A DNA stretch of 64,000 bases from Candidatus Symbiopectobacterium sp. NZEC151. Its GTDB lineage: Bacteria > Pseudomonadota > Gammaproteobacteria > Enterobacterales > Enterobacteriaceae. The position numbers and the translations under genes are program-made. The stretch lies in the NCBI RefSeq assembly GCF_025962655.1, contig NZ_JAGFPE010000003.1, positions 372,001 to 436,000 of the forward strand, read 5' to 3'. The notes beneath the pieces were generated by a model. The model was not told the DNA's origin. It searched no databases and was given only the letters and a program-made list of their open reading frames with translations. This document shows, piece after piece, positions 34,818 through 43,262 of the stretch (positions are counted from its first letter, which is position 1; each line of letters starts with the position of its first letter).

Positions 34818-36155
34818 ATGGCAACACGTTCAACTATCATGGATACCAATAGCTTTCGCGCAGAACACGCGGAGGCGTTGGATGCCGAAACGCGCAAACT
34901 GACCGATAAGCGCAGCCAACTGCTCGGCGAATCCTATCGTTTGTTTTATCGCAACCCTGTGCATCTGGTTCGCGGTGCAGGGCAATACCTGTGGGATGCC
35001 GCGGGCGATAAATATCTGGATGTCTACAACAACGTTGCCAGCATCGGCCACTGCCACCCCGCCGTTATCGCCGCCGTGCATGAGCAGATGAGCCAGCTCA
35101 ATACCCATACCCGCTATTTGCATGAACGCATTCTGGATTACACCGCCGATCTGCTGACCACCGTGCCTGACGACATCAACAAAGCGATGTACATGTGCAC
35201 CGGCTCGGAAGCCAACGATCTGGCGATCCGTATCGCCAAGGCGTACAGCGGCGGCACCGGCATCATCGTCAGCCAGGAGGCCTACCACGGCACCAGCGAA
35301 CTGACCTCTGGCGCATCACCGGCGCTGGGCAGCGGCCAACCGCTCGCGTCCACCACGCGTCTGGTGCCACCACCCGATCGTTACCGCGTTGACGCACCCG
35401 ATTTAGGCATCTGGTTTGCCAATGAGATCCAAAAACAGATCGACGACATGGCGGCGCACGGCATCAAATTCGCCGGTCTGCTGGTCGATTCAATCTTCTC
35501 TTCTGATGGCGTGCTGCCAGGGCCGGCAGGCTTCCTGAAACCCGCACTCGACGTGGTGCATGCCAACGGCGGCATTTTTATCGCCGACGAGGTGCAACCG
35601 GGATTTGCACGCACCGGCGACAGCTTCTGGGGATTCGCGCGCCACGGTATCGTGCCGGACGTGGTGACGCTGGGTAAACCAATGGGTAACGGGATTCCAG
35701 TGTCTGGCCTGCTCGCCAAAGCCGATGTGTTAGCCGCCTTTAGCGATGAGATCCCCTATTTCAACACCTTTGGCGGCAACCCGGTTTCCATGGCGGCGGC
35801 GCAGGCGGTGTTGCGGGTGATCCGCGAAGAGAAGTTGCAGGAGCACAGTCTGATTGTCGGTGAACAACTGCGGCAAGAACTGGCACGACTCGCCGATCGT
35901 CATGAATGCGTGGGCGATGTGCGCGGAGCCGGGTTATTTATCGGTTTCGAACTGGTGAGCGATCGCGCCGCCAAAACGCCTGACAAGGCGCTGGCACTGG
36001 ATGTGATCGAACGCCTGAGAGCCGAGCGCGTGCTGACTTCAGTGGCAGGTCCTTATGGCAACGTATTGAAATTGCGCCCGCCATTGGCTTTTCAGGCGCA
36101 GGATATCGACTGGCTGGTAGGGTCGTTGGACAAGGTGCTGAGTGCCGTGCGTTAA
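34818..36155 (+). CDS. Class III PLP-dependent aminotransferase-fold enzyme
   Basis: A 445-aa fold-type I PLP enzyme of class III (AGXT2/GABA/ornithine aminotransferase group). Visible are MCTGSEANDLAIRIAKAYSG (about 120), IADEVQPGFARTGDSFWGF (about 254, with the PLP Asp) and the PLP lysine in VTLGKPMGNGIPVSG (about 283). It is divergent from the AEP-type importer and shares operator-like motifs. The group includes PbfA, a lyase acting on 2-amino-1-hydroxyethylphosphonate, so a phosphonate substrate is an attractive inference; an ordinary omega-amino-acid transaminase is the alternative. No phnW or phnX is in the window. Confidence 0.8.
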   Translation: MATRSTIMDTNSFRAEHAEALDAETRKLTDKRSQLLGESYRLFYRNPVHLVRGAGQYLWDAAGDKYLDVYNNVASIGHCHPAVIAAVHEQMSQLNTHTRYLHERILDYTADLLTTVPDDINKAMYMCTGSEANDLAIRIAKAYSGGTGIIVSQEAYHGTSELTSGASPALGSGQPLASTTRLVPPPDRYRVDAPDLGIWFANEIQKQIDDMAAHGIKFAGLLVDSIFSSDGVLPGPAGFLKPALDVVHANGGIFIADEVQPGFARTGDSFWGFARHGIVPDVVTLGKPMGNGIPVSGLLAKADVLAAFSDEIPYFNTFGGNPVSMAAAQAVLRVIREEKLQEHSLIVGEQLRQELARLADRHECVGDVRGAGLFIGFELVSDRAAKTPDKALALDVIERLRAERVLTSVAGPYGNVLKLRPPLAFQAQDIDWLVGSLDKVLSAVR

Positions 36156-36160
36156 TGACG

Positions 36161-36200
36161 TTGGCGCACGCTCTCCGCTCAAACGGGGAACGTGCGCCAA
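36161..36200. terminator. Bidirectional hairpin between aminotransferase and the convergent secreted-protein gene
   Basis: TTGGCGCACG and CGTGCGCCAA pair perfectly over 10 bp around a 20-nt loop that itself contains a short TCTCCG/CGGGGA stem. It occupies most of the 51-bp gap between facing genes. Confidence 0.65.
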
Positions 36201-36206
36201 GACAGA

Positions 36207-37628
36207 TCACTTCACCAGCGTCACATCGTCAAAGGCAAAACGCTTTTTCTCACCGGCTTCGTGATAACCGATGCGAATAAACACCTGCAAGTCCTCGAGG
36301 TAGGCATAATCACTGCTCATCGGGCGGCCATCACCGCGATCGTCGGTACAAGTGAATTCCAGATAGCGACCGGGAAAATGCGGGCTAATTGCCGTGGCAT
36401 TGCGCCATGCGTCATCTGCACGGCACTGCTGGCCGGTTGACTTGGTATCGCTCTGGCTATTCTTCCAGCGATACTCGGTACCCGCCGTCGGAGGCAGCAC
36501 AAACGTGTTTTCCAGCGTGTTGCTGATAACCGGTTTTTCTGCCAGCGAATCCCATTTCTTGACGTCCACGATATTAAACAGGCGTACATGTTGTGAATAA
36601 AACACCACGCCACCCAACGTCATTTTATCCAACGTCAGTACCGTTCCATCCGGCAGGCTGTCCATTTGCACCACAAACGAGGCGAGATCCTCACCCGGCG
36701 ATTTTTGGACGTAGCTCAGGCGCTTGAATGTCGGGCGCTGTTGCGGTGTCGCAACCGCCTGTTGCACCGTATTCGCCACGGCCTGTGGCAGTGGCGGACG
36801 CTGGATCGGAGCCGGATCGTTTTGCGCAAAATCAGGTCGTAACGGTAAATCCTCCGCCATTGGCTTTTCACGCCATTCCAGCGTGCCATTACCGCTAAGC
36901 TGGCGAATATCGTTAACCGCGCAAAGCCTTTTCGCGAGCGCAGTTTCCTCAGCGGAAAGCGCGTTTAATGCAGGATTTTCTTCAGACTGGCTATCCGTTA
37001 TTCGTCCCTGATTATCCAACGCAAACTGATTAAGGGTTTGGCCCTTATCCTGTACGCAATCGAAAACCTTATCCGTTATTTTCACCGAATAGGGCGCGAG
37101 GTATTTTTCATCTTGATGAATACGCGCATAGTCCGTTGCGAGACGCACCTGAAGCCGATCGCCCTGCCTCGCGCTGTTAGTCACATCAATATACGGCCGG
37201 TTACCCTGCGTATCAGGCTCAGCAAGCGCAACCCATTGCGGAACGGGGACGTTTTGTTGACACACATCCAGAGCAGGATCGGTGCTGTAGGGGCTGTCCG
37301 CCTCCGGTTCGAAAGGCAGACCGGGAACATAACGAGCCAGTGAGCCCGCGCCATAGACCCGAACGCTTGGCCGGTTTGGTACGGGAGGGGTAACACTGGC
37401 AAACAGGTGTATTTTTTGGCCGGTATCGCAATCGACATTAAGCCATAAATCCGTCGTGCCGCTCCCCAGCGTGGAGATACGAAAAAGGGCGTTAATGGCA
37501 TTGCCCACTCGCACCGTATTGCCGGACACCAGGGTCACATCCTTGATAACCACCGCAGGCAGTTGTGGCTGTGCAAACGCCGGTGCAGACAGTACCCATC
37601 CCAGAGTCAGTAGTGTTAGCCGCTTCAT
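36207..37628 (-). CDS. Exported protein of unknown function (473 aa)
   Basis: I do not recognise this protein. It has a signal peptide (MKRLTLLTLGWVLSAPAFAQ, cut near residue 20), no lipobox and no further membrane helix, so it should be periplasmic or secreted. The mature part has six or more cysteines. There seem to be two beta-rich parts, about 25-210 and 315-473, joined by a Pro/Gln-rich linker (about 265-300, RPPLPQAVANTVQQAV). It is monocistronic and faces the aminotransferase gene. A role in envelope or host interaction is possible, but nothing in the sequence decides it. Confidence 0.6.
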   Translation of the reverse strand: MKRLTLLTLGWVLSAPAFAQPQLPAVVIKDVTLVSGNTVRVGNAINALFRISTLGSGTTDLWLNVDCDTGQKIHLFASVTPPVPNRPSVRVYGAGSLARYVPGLPFEPEADSPYSTDPALDVCQQNVPVPQWVALAEPDTQGNRPYIDVTNSARQGDRLQVRLATDYARIHQDEKYLAPYSVKITDKVFDCVQDKGQTLNQFALDNQGRITDSQSEENPALNALSAEETALAKRLCAVNDIRQLSGNGTLEWREKPMAEDLPLRPDFAQNDPAPIQRPPLPQAVANTVQQAVATPQQRPTFKRLSYVQKSPGEDLASFVVQMDSLPDGTVLTLDKMTLGGVVFYSQHVRLFNIVDVKKWDSLAEKPVISNTLENTFVLPPTAGTEYRWKNSQSDTKSTGQQCRADDAWRNATAISPHFPGRYLEFTCTDDRGDGRPMSSDYAYLEDLQVFIRIGYHEAGEKKRFAFDDVTLVK

Positions 37629-37875
37629 CGAGCATCCTGTTATGTAATCATTAATTCTCTACCCGCTATCGGGTAAAACGCGCTACATCATGCAATTGAT
37701 TATCAAAGGCTGGCAACGGGCATGCTCTGATTTTTAGTCTCTTTTGGGCGGGTAGAGCGTTGGCTTTGTCGCTCAAAAAATAATGCGTATCAAAATACCC
37801 ATAAAAACCGAAAATGAAGTTAAAGAGTAAAAAAGGTTACACTGATTGAAAATTATGCAGATTAAACGTACTATT

Positions 37876-37890
37876 TTACTCATAGAGTAA
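37876..37890 (+). promoter_or_regulatory. Palindrome TTACTC-N3-GAGTAA before the HipA-like gene
   Basis: A perfect inverted repeat directly upstream of the ribosome-binding site, with a further GAGTAA half-site at 37825-37830. The position fits an autoregulatory operator bound by the HipB-like antitoxin. Confidence 0.45.
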
Positions 37891-37904
37891 CGGGAGGTAT
37901 GCAG

Positions 37905-39254
37905 ATGGAACAGTTAACGCTACAGGCTTTCCTTAACAATCAATGGTGCGATATTGCACTCATCACTTTTCCCGAAAGTGAACACGGCAGGTATCAACTC
38001 ACCGGGTTGGACTATCAGTCCGACTACGCCATCGACCACCTGCACCGTGATGATAATTACGCAGTATCTCTTAACCACCCCGTATCCCTCTTCTTCGATG
38101 ATGATGGTCAGCCCGGTTGGATGCGTTTTCTCGATGATATTATCCCCAGCGGGGCAAGCCGACGTTATTGGGAGAAATACCTTGATCTCGAAGGGCTGAC
38201 CCCCAGTCAGCAAAATTTTGTTATTTTAAAACATGGCACTATGTCGCCAATTGGCAATTTGCGCATCAAAGAATCCGTACCAGAGTTCCATCCCGAGGCG
38301 GAACAGCTTTTTTTCTCAGTTGATGACGTTAAAAACAGAGCGAGTGATTTTCTGGATTATGCTCAACAACGCGGAGCTGCGGCAGGCGGAGCAACAGGTG
38401 CAGGAGGCGAAGCACCGAAATTATTACTCCGCTGTACACCTGAGCAGCACATATGGATTGATACTTACCAACAGGATCCGAGCAAGAGAGATATCCATTA
38501 TCTGGTTAAATACCCTCGAGGAAACCGCAGCGACGTTGACTGTAATATATTGCGCGCCGAATACTATTATTACCAGGAACTGACGGATCTCGGATTCAGT
38601 ACAATTCCTATTAAAAACATGCGGTTGGAAGAAGGGGAAAACTATCCTTCCCTGTGGCTTCCCAGATTTGATGTCTCTTTCGAAAAAGAAAGTGATATCA
38701 AACGGTTTGCCATGGAATCCGTGTATTCAATATTAAGAAAAGCGCCCGGCGTTACGCTTTATCATGAAGATACACTCAGAACACTGATAGAAAAAATTAC
38801 GCGCAGTAATATGGTGACAGCACAAGGCTTTAATTTTGATATTACGGCTTTTGTTGTCGAATGGGTGCGTCGGGATTTACTGAATATTATTTTCGGCAAC
38901 AGCGATAATCATGGAAGAAATACCGCATTTCTCAGAGCAGAAAACCGCATTACGCTAGCCCCCATCTACGACTTTGCCCCAATGAAAGCAGATCCCGAGG
39001 GGATTGCACGCACAATGAAGTGGGCCGTGCCATTAGAAAATGGGGGCGAGTATAATTTTATAGGGATTGCACAAGCGCTTAACGATCTTGTTCCAGCAGA
39101 AACGTTACTGAAAGCATTGCAAGATACTGCACAACAATTATTGGGACTCAAAGAGAGACTGATACAAAGGGGGGTTCCCGAACAGATCGTTACCCTGCCG
39201 TCTATCGGTTTCAACTATATAGAACAAAAGTTGGATAGATGGGGATTGCTATGA
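37905..39254 (+). CDS. HipA-type serine/threonine kinase toxin
   Basis: A 449-aa protein with the HipA kinase fold. A glycine-rich segment AAGGATGAGGEAPKLLL (about 160-175) precedes YLVKYPRG with the likely ATP-binding lysine (about 202). The catalytic loop is NIIFGNSDNHGRNTAFL and the metal-binding segment is PIYDFAPM. HipA kinases inactivate a translation target (glutamyl-tRNA synthetase in E. coli) and cause growth arrest. The start at 37905 is chosen because GGAGG lies 7 nt before it; the ATG at 37899 is too close. The stop overlaps the HipB-like start (ATGA). Gene order toxin-antitoxin is the reverse of E. coli hipBA. Confidence 0.82.
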   Translation: MEQLTLQAFLNNQWCDIALITFPESEHGRYQLTGLDYQSDYAIDHLHRDDNYAVSLNHPVSLFFDDDGQPGWMRFLDDIIPSGASRRYWEKYLDLEGLTPSQQNFVILKHGTMSPIGNLRIKESVPEFHPEAEQLFFSVDDVKNRASDFLDYAQQRGAAAGGATGAGGEAPKLLLRCTPEQHIWIDTYQQDPSKRDIHYLVKYPRGNRSDVDCNILRAEYYYYQELTDLGFSTIPIKNMRLEEGENYPSLWLPRFDVSFEKESDIKRFAMESVYSILRKAPGVTLYHEDTLRTLIEKITRSNMVTAQGFNFDITAFVVEWVRRDLLNIIFGNSDNHGRNTAFLRAENRITLAPIYDFAPMKADPEGIARTMKWAVPLENGGEYNFIGIAQALNDLVPAETLLKALQDTAQQLLGLKERLIQRGVPEQIVTLPSIGFNYIEQKLDRWGLL

Positions 39255-39727
39255 AAAATCAAAACAGTGATGTGATGCCAGCGAGCGAAACGATAAGGAG
39301 AATAAAAGAAAAAAACCGCACGCTGCAAGAACCGATAACACCTTATACCGCCCAGCCGTACACAACGTCCCCCGGAGTGCAAAGTATAAAGCGGCAACGA
39401 GTTTCTAAAAAGGCCAAGCCGATTAGCACACCAGAAAGGCAATCTGCCATGAATGACATTATCAGGCATCTGCTACTGGGTGAAATCACACAGGGCAAGG
39501 CGCTAAAAATGCTTCGGGCTGACGTATTAGGGCTAAAGCAAGATGCCTTCGCCACTCTGGTTTCAATATCACGCAAAACGCTGTCCGACGTTGAAAATGA
39601 CCGAGGCAACTACACCGCTGATGTCATCAACAAGCTATTCAACCCTTTTGGGCTTCAGGTAGGACTTGTCCCCACTTCGCGCCATCGGCTTGCCGCGCTT
39701 TTGGCGTCCGAGAAATCCGATGCATAA
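39251..39727 (+). CDS. HipB-type antitoxin / XRE regulator
   Basis: A 158-aa protein. The first 70 residues are charged and probably disordered (repeated Lys, Arg, Pro and Thr). A helix-turn-helix domain follows at about residues 85-145, with LGLKQDAFATLVSISRKTLSDVENDRGNYT, the XRE/HipB pattern. It overlaps the HipA-like gene by four bases, so the two are made together. The long N-terminal extension is unusual for HipB (about 88 aa in E. coli) and might be what contacts the kinase. Confidence 0.78.
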   Translation: MKNQNSDVMPASETIRRIKEKNRTLQEPITPYTAQPYTTSPGVQSIKRQRVSKKAKPISTPERQSAMNDIIRHLLLGEITQGKALKMLRADVLGLKQDAFATLVSISRKTLSDVENDRGNYTADVINKLFNPFGLQVGLVPTSRHRLAALLASEKSDA

Positions 39728-39812
39728 AAATGCAGATTGCACAGATAACGTTCTACTTTGGGTGGGTTATAATGATGAATCACAGAGGTAGCAACGACAG
39801 GAGAGCGCCAAC

Positions 39813-40031
39813 ATGCAGAACACCGGAGATACGACCCGGCTCTTTGGACAACGCATTAAAACGTTGCGCGTTCAGGCAGGGCTCACGCAGATGGCATTGG
39901 CCAGTAGATGTAATCTGGATCGTACTTACTTAAGCGGTATTGAACGTGGTATCAGAAACCCAACCTTAGAAATCATCAGTATCATCGCCGCAGGGCTCGG
40001 TACTTCATTAGCTGCGCTATTCGACTACTGA
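39813..40031 (+). CDS. Small XRE-family regulator (72 aa)
   Basis: A single helix-turn-helix domain: FGQRIKTLRVQAGLTQMALA, then SRCNLDRTYLSGIERGIRNP. The sequence pattern resembles controller proteins of restriction-modification systems and similar small autoregulators. GGAGAG lies 9 nt before the ATG. No restriction or methylase gene adjoins it, so it is an orphan or belongs functionally to the preceding toxin-antitoxin pair. Confidence 0.8.
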   Translation: MQNTGDTTRLFGQRIKTLRVQAGLTQMALASRCNLDRTYLSGIERGIRNPTLEIISIIAAGLGTSLAALFDY

Positions 40032-40120
40032 TTCTCTCCCATCGTCGCCTGTTCCCCCCAGTTTCACGCTCCCCAGTACAACGCATATCCTTGGTCAGTT
40101 TTGAACATCTCGCAAATTAG

Positions 40121-40180
40121 TTGTAAAAACAATGTCACTTATTGTTAAAAACAATCGCATGTAATGTGATGTAAATCAAA
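40121..40180 (+). promoter_or_regulatory. Tandem TTGT(T)AAAAACAAT repeats and CRP-like site before the alcohol dehydrogenase gene
   Basis: TTGTAAAAACAAT (40121-40133) and TTGTTAAAAACAAT (40142-40155) begin 21 bp apart, two helical turns, and the second is nearly palindromic. TGTGATGTAAATCAAA (40165-40180) matches the CRP consensus at eight of ten positions. The rest of the 317-bp gap between the XRE gene and the dehydrogenase shows nothing else. Confidence 0.5.
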
Positions 40181-40348
40181 GTTCATCGCCGTTATTCCCT
40201 TACACTGCCCACAGATGTTCAACCTCTGCTTTTGTTATCCATGTCTGGTGCTGCTTAATGTTGGCGCTAAGTGGCTATTTTTTAACAAAATTACCAGAAG
40301 CTCTGATGAACATACTGACAGCCATCATTTATAAATAGGGGAAATTGT

Positions 40349-41515
40349 ATGTCGACATATTATTTTCTACCCACACGAAATGTATTTGGTGAGGGCAGCG
40401 TTCAGGAAGCCGGTAGTCTTGCAAAAACGTTAAATGCCAAAAAAATCCTTATTGTCACCGATGCCTTCCTCGCCAAAAGTGGAATGGCGGATAAGGTTGC
40501 TGAAATTTATAAAAAGGCAGGTATTGGCGTTCATATATTTGGCAGTGCAGAGCCCAACCCGACGGATAAAAACGTTGCGGAAGGCATCAAGTCTTATCGG
40601 GAAAATGACTGTAACGCGATTGTTTCTCTCGGTGGCGGCTCGTCGCATGACTGTGCGAAAGGGATTGGCCTTATCGCCGCTAACGGCGGAAATATTCGCG
40701 ATTTTGAAGGCGTCGATAAATCGATCAACGATATGATCCCGCTGATGGCCATTAACACCACGGCGGGCACCGCGTCGGAAATTACCCGTTTTTGTATTAT
40801 TACCGATACAGAACGCAAAGTTAAAATGGCGATTGTTGACTGGCGCGTTACGCCACAAATTTCCATTAACGATCCGGAATTGATGGTCGGGATGCCACCG
40901 TCACTGACAGCTGCGACAGGGATGGATGCATTAACCCACGCCATTGAAGCTTATGTTTCAACCATGGCAAATCCACTTACGGATGCCGCCGCCTTAAAAG
41001 CCATCAAAATGATCACCCAATATTTGCCGAAGGCCGTTGCCAATGGTGAATATATGAAAGCCAGAGATAATATGGCCTATGCGCAATATCTGGCGGGGAT
41101 CGCTTTCAACAACGCATCACTGGGCTATGTCCATGCCATGGCGCATCAGCTAGGCGGCTTTTATAATCTGCCGCACGGCGTGTGTAATGCCATTTTGCTG
41201 CCGTATGTCGAATCCTTCAACCTTATCGGCAACCTTAACCGCTTCAGAGATATCGCCGAAGCCATGGGAGAAACCGTGGATGGCCTGTCGACAGATGAAG
41301 CTGCATTGAAAGCCATTAGCGCGATTCAACGTTTGGGCAAACAGGTGGGCATTCCACGCGATCTGAAGAGCCTTGGCGTGAAACCGGAAGATTTCGCCAT
41401 TATGGCTGAGAATGCGAAGAAAGACGTTTGCCAATTAACCAACCCGCGCAAAGCCACCAAAGAGCAGGTTATTGAGCTGTACCGTCAGGCCTATGAAGGC
41501 GAAGCGATTTTGTAA
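40349..41515 (+). CDS. Iron-containing (group III) alcohol dehydrogenase
   Basis: A 388-aa NAD-dependent dehydrogenase of the Fe-ADH family (YiaY, DhaT, methanol dehydrogenase relatives). NAD binding: SLGGGSSHDCAKGIGL (about 93-108). Metal ligands: Asp in ISINDPELMVG, His in DALTHAIEAYVS, and His in YVHAMAHQLGG and YNLPHGVCNA. TTAGTASEITRFCIITD is the family signature. AGGGGAA precedes the start. Monocistronic, with a candidate CRP site upstream. The physiological alcohol or aldehyde cannot be decided; 1,2-propanediol/lactaldehyde from rhamnose, whose genes lie 30 kb away, is one possibility. Confidence 0.9.
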   Translation: MSTYYFLPTRNVFGEGSVQEAGSLAKTLNAKKILIVTDAFLAKSGMADKVAEIYKKAGIGVHIFGSAEPNPTDKNVAEGIKSYRENDCNAIVSLGGGSSHDCAKGIGLIAANGGNIRDFEGVDKSINDMIPLMAINTTAGTASEITRFCIITDTERKVKMAIVDWRVTPQISINDPELMVGMPPSLTAATGMDALTHAIEAYVSTMANPLTDAAALKAIKMITQYLPKAVANGEYMKARDNMAYAQYLAGIAFNNASLGYVHAMAHQLGGFYNLPHGVCNAILLPYVESFNLIGNLNRFRDIAEAMGETVDGLSTDEAALKAISAIQRLGKQVGIPRDLKSLGVKPEDFAIMAENAKKDVCQLTNPRKATKEQVIELYRQAYEGEAIL

Positions 41516-41651
41516 TCAACAACATCGCCAAGAGGGAGTTACCCAACGCGGTAGGGACAGCGAGTCCTGAAACAACGCGTAGGTAGCTCTCTCTACACCT
41601 TTCACCCGATTCCCCTCCCCGCATTTTCATCGATAATAGCTCACTAGAATG

Positions 41652-41677
41652 GTCATTTCCGCGTAGGCGGGGATGAC
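41652..41677. repeat. 26-bp single-hairpin relative of the 82-bp repeat
   Basis: GTCATTTCCGCG and the end GGCGGGGATGAC form one hairpin with the same GTCAT...ATGAC ends as the 82-bp repeat. It looks like a reduced derivative. It lies in the 349-bp gap before ydhP. Confidence 0.6.
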
Positions 41678-41775
41678 GAGGGGACAGTGATTTACCTATC
41701 AGTCTGCCACTTTTCGCAAAAGTGTTTTTTATATTTCTACGTTTATCTCCCCGCGTAATCACGGCAGAATGCCAA

Positions 41776-41847
41776 GTTCAAATCGCAAGCGCTGATGGAT
41801 GCCTGTATTTCCGGGGCGATTCAATGCTGGTGGCGTTCAAATCGCAA
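41776..41847 (+). promoter_or_regulatory. Direct repeats GTTCAAATCGCAA before ydhP
   Basis: The 13-mer GTTCAAATCGCAA occurs at 41776-41788 and 41835-41847, 59 bp apart, the second ending 17 bp before the ydhP start. Possible operator pair or the trace of a small duplication. Confidence 0.4.
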
Positions 41848-41864
41848 CGATTAGGAAGCAAATC

Positions 41865-43073
41865 ATGTCGACAAGCCGTACGTCTTCACCCTCCCATTCC
41901 ACCCTGCCATTGCTCTCGCTCGCCGTTGGCGCATTTGGTATTGGCACCACCGAATTTGGCCCGATGGGCATGCTCCCGACCATCGCTCAGGGCATGGATG
42001 TTTCAATCCCCACCGCAGGCATGCTGATTTCAGCGTATGCCATCGGTGTGATGGTGGGCGCGCCGGTGATGACGCTACTGTTCGCCCGCTGGCCGCGCCG
42101 CAGAGCGCTGATCGCGCTGATGGCAATTTTTACCCTGGGTAATCTGGCCTCCGCCATAGCCCCCAATTACACCAGCCTGGTGATTGCACGGATCATCACC
42201 AGCTTAAACCACGGGGCATTCTTTGGTATTGGTTCGATTGTGGCGGCCAGCCTCGTTCCACGTGAGAAACAAGCCAGTGCCGTTGCTGCCATGTTTATGG
42301 GGTTAACCATCGCCAATATCGGCGGCGTTCCCGTGGCGACCTGGTTTGGGCAAGTGGTCGGGTGGCGTGAATCATTCCTGGGTATCGCGTTGTTGGGCGT
42401 TGCGGCAATGCTGTCACTGGGAGCCTTTCTGCCCAAAGGCGGCCACGGAGAAAGGCCCAATGTGCGAGCCGAACTGCGCGTACTGACGCAGCCCGTGGTG
42501 TTGGTGATTCTGGCAACCACCGTCATGGGTGCTGGTGCCATGTTTACGCTCTATACCTACATTGCCCCTTCGCTCGAATCGATTACGCAGGTTTCTCCCA
42601 GCTATGTGACTGGCATGCTGGTGTTGATTGGCATTGGCTTCACCCTCGGGGCCAAGTTAGGTGGCAAGCTGGCAGACCGTTCGGTAACAGGCTCGCTGAT
42701 GGTGTTTTTAAGCCTGATCGCCATCAGCATGGCGGCATTCCCCTGGCTGGCGACCTCCAAGGCCGGTGCCGCCATCGGCCTGGTCGTCTGGGGCACCGCC
42801 GCTTTTGCCGTGGTCCCGCCGTTGCAAACCTGGGTAATGCGCGAAGCAGCAGGTGCGCCTGGGCTGGCCTCATCGGTCAACATCGGTGCGTTTAACCTCG
42901 GCAACGCGCTGGGTGCCGCGTTAGGCAGCGCCGTGCTAAACCTTGGCGGAAGCTACGGTGCAGTCTCCATTTCCGGCGCAGTGCTGGCGCTACTCGCCCT
43001 GCTGCTAGTGCTGACGCAGTTGCGACGCAAGCAAACGGATATCGCGCGGGAAACGACGGCAGAAGCGAGTTGA
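41865..43073 (+). CDS. ydhP: MFS transporter YdhP
   Basis: A 402-aa major-facilitator exporter with twelve hydrophobic helices, of the sugar-efflux/AraJ-like branch. FGIGTTEFGPMGMLP (about 24-38), FTLGNLASAIAPNYTSLV and SLNHGAFFGIGSIVAASLVP match YdhP of E. coli by eye. The ATG at 41865 follows AGGAAG; the longer frame adds 22 unlikely residues. Substrate unknown; such exporters commonly give resistance to toxic compounds or overflow metabolites. Confidence 0.88.
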   Translation: MSTSRTSSPSHSTLPLLSLAVGAFGIGTTEFGPMGMLPTIAQGMDVSIPTAGMLISAYAIGVMVGAPVMTLLFARWPRRRALIALMAIFTLGNLASAIAPNYTSLVIARIITSLNHGAFFGIGSIVAASLVPREKQASAVAAMFMGLTIANIGGVPVATWFGQVVGWRESFLGIALLGVAAMLSLGAFLPKGGHGERPNVRAELRVLTQPVVLVILATTVMGAGAMFTLYTYIAPSLESITQVSPSYVTGMLVLIGIGFTLGAKLGGKLADRSVTGSLMVFLSLIAISMAAFPWLATSKAGAAIGLVVWGTAAFAVVPPLQTWVMREAAGAPGLASSVNIGAFNLGNALGAALGSAVLNLGGSYGAVSISGAVLALLALLLVLTQLRRKQTDIARETTAEAS

Positions 43074-43179
43074 TTTCACCGGGTTAAAGAGAGCCTGCGC
43101 AGGGATATGCCAGGTTCAACATGACTAAGATCATCTTTTTGCTACTTTTTCTTTATCGCAATCCCTATTATTTTGCTTG

Positions 43180-43206
43180 TCGTTATATAATTCAATATAT
43201 AGGGAT
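43180..43206 (+). promoter_or_regulatory. ModE-binding site before the molybdate importer
   Basis: TCGTTATATA-N6-TATATAGGGAT is a near-perfect match to the ModE box, whose halves are CGnTATATA and TATATnnCG. It lies 57 bp before the binding-protein start. ModE represses molybdate uptake genes when molybdate is plentiful, so this supports the assignment of the importer. Confidence 0.75.
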
Positions 43207-43262
43207 CTAACTATTCGTTCGGCTCTCCCTTTCCAAGAATGTTAATGATAAGAGAATTCCCC

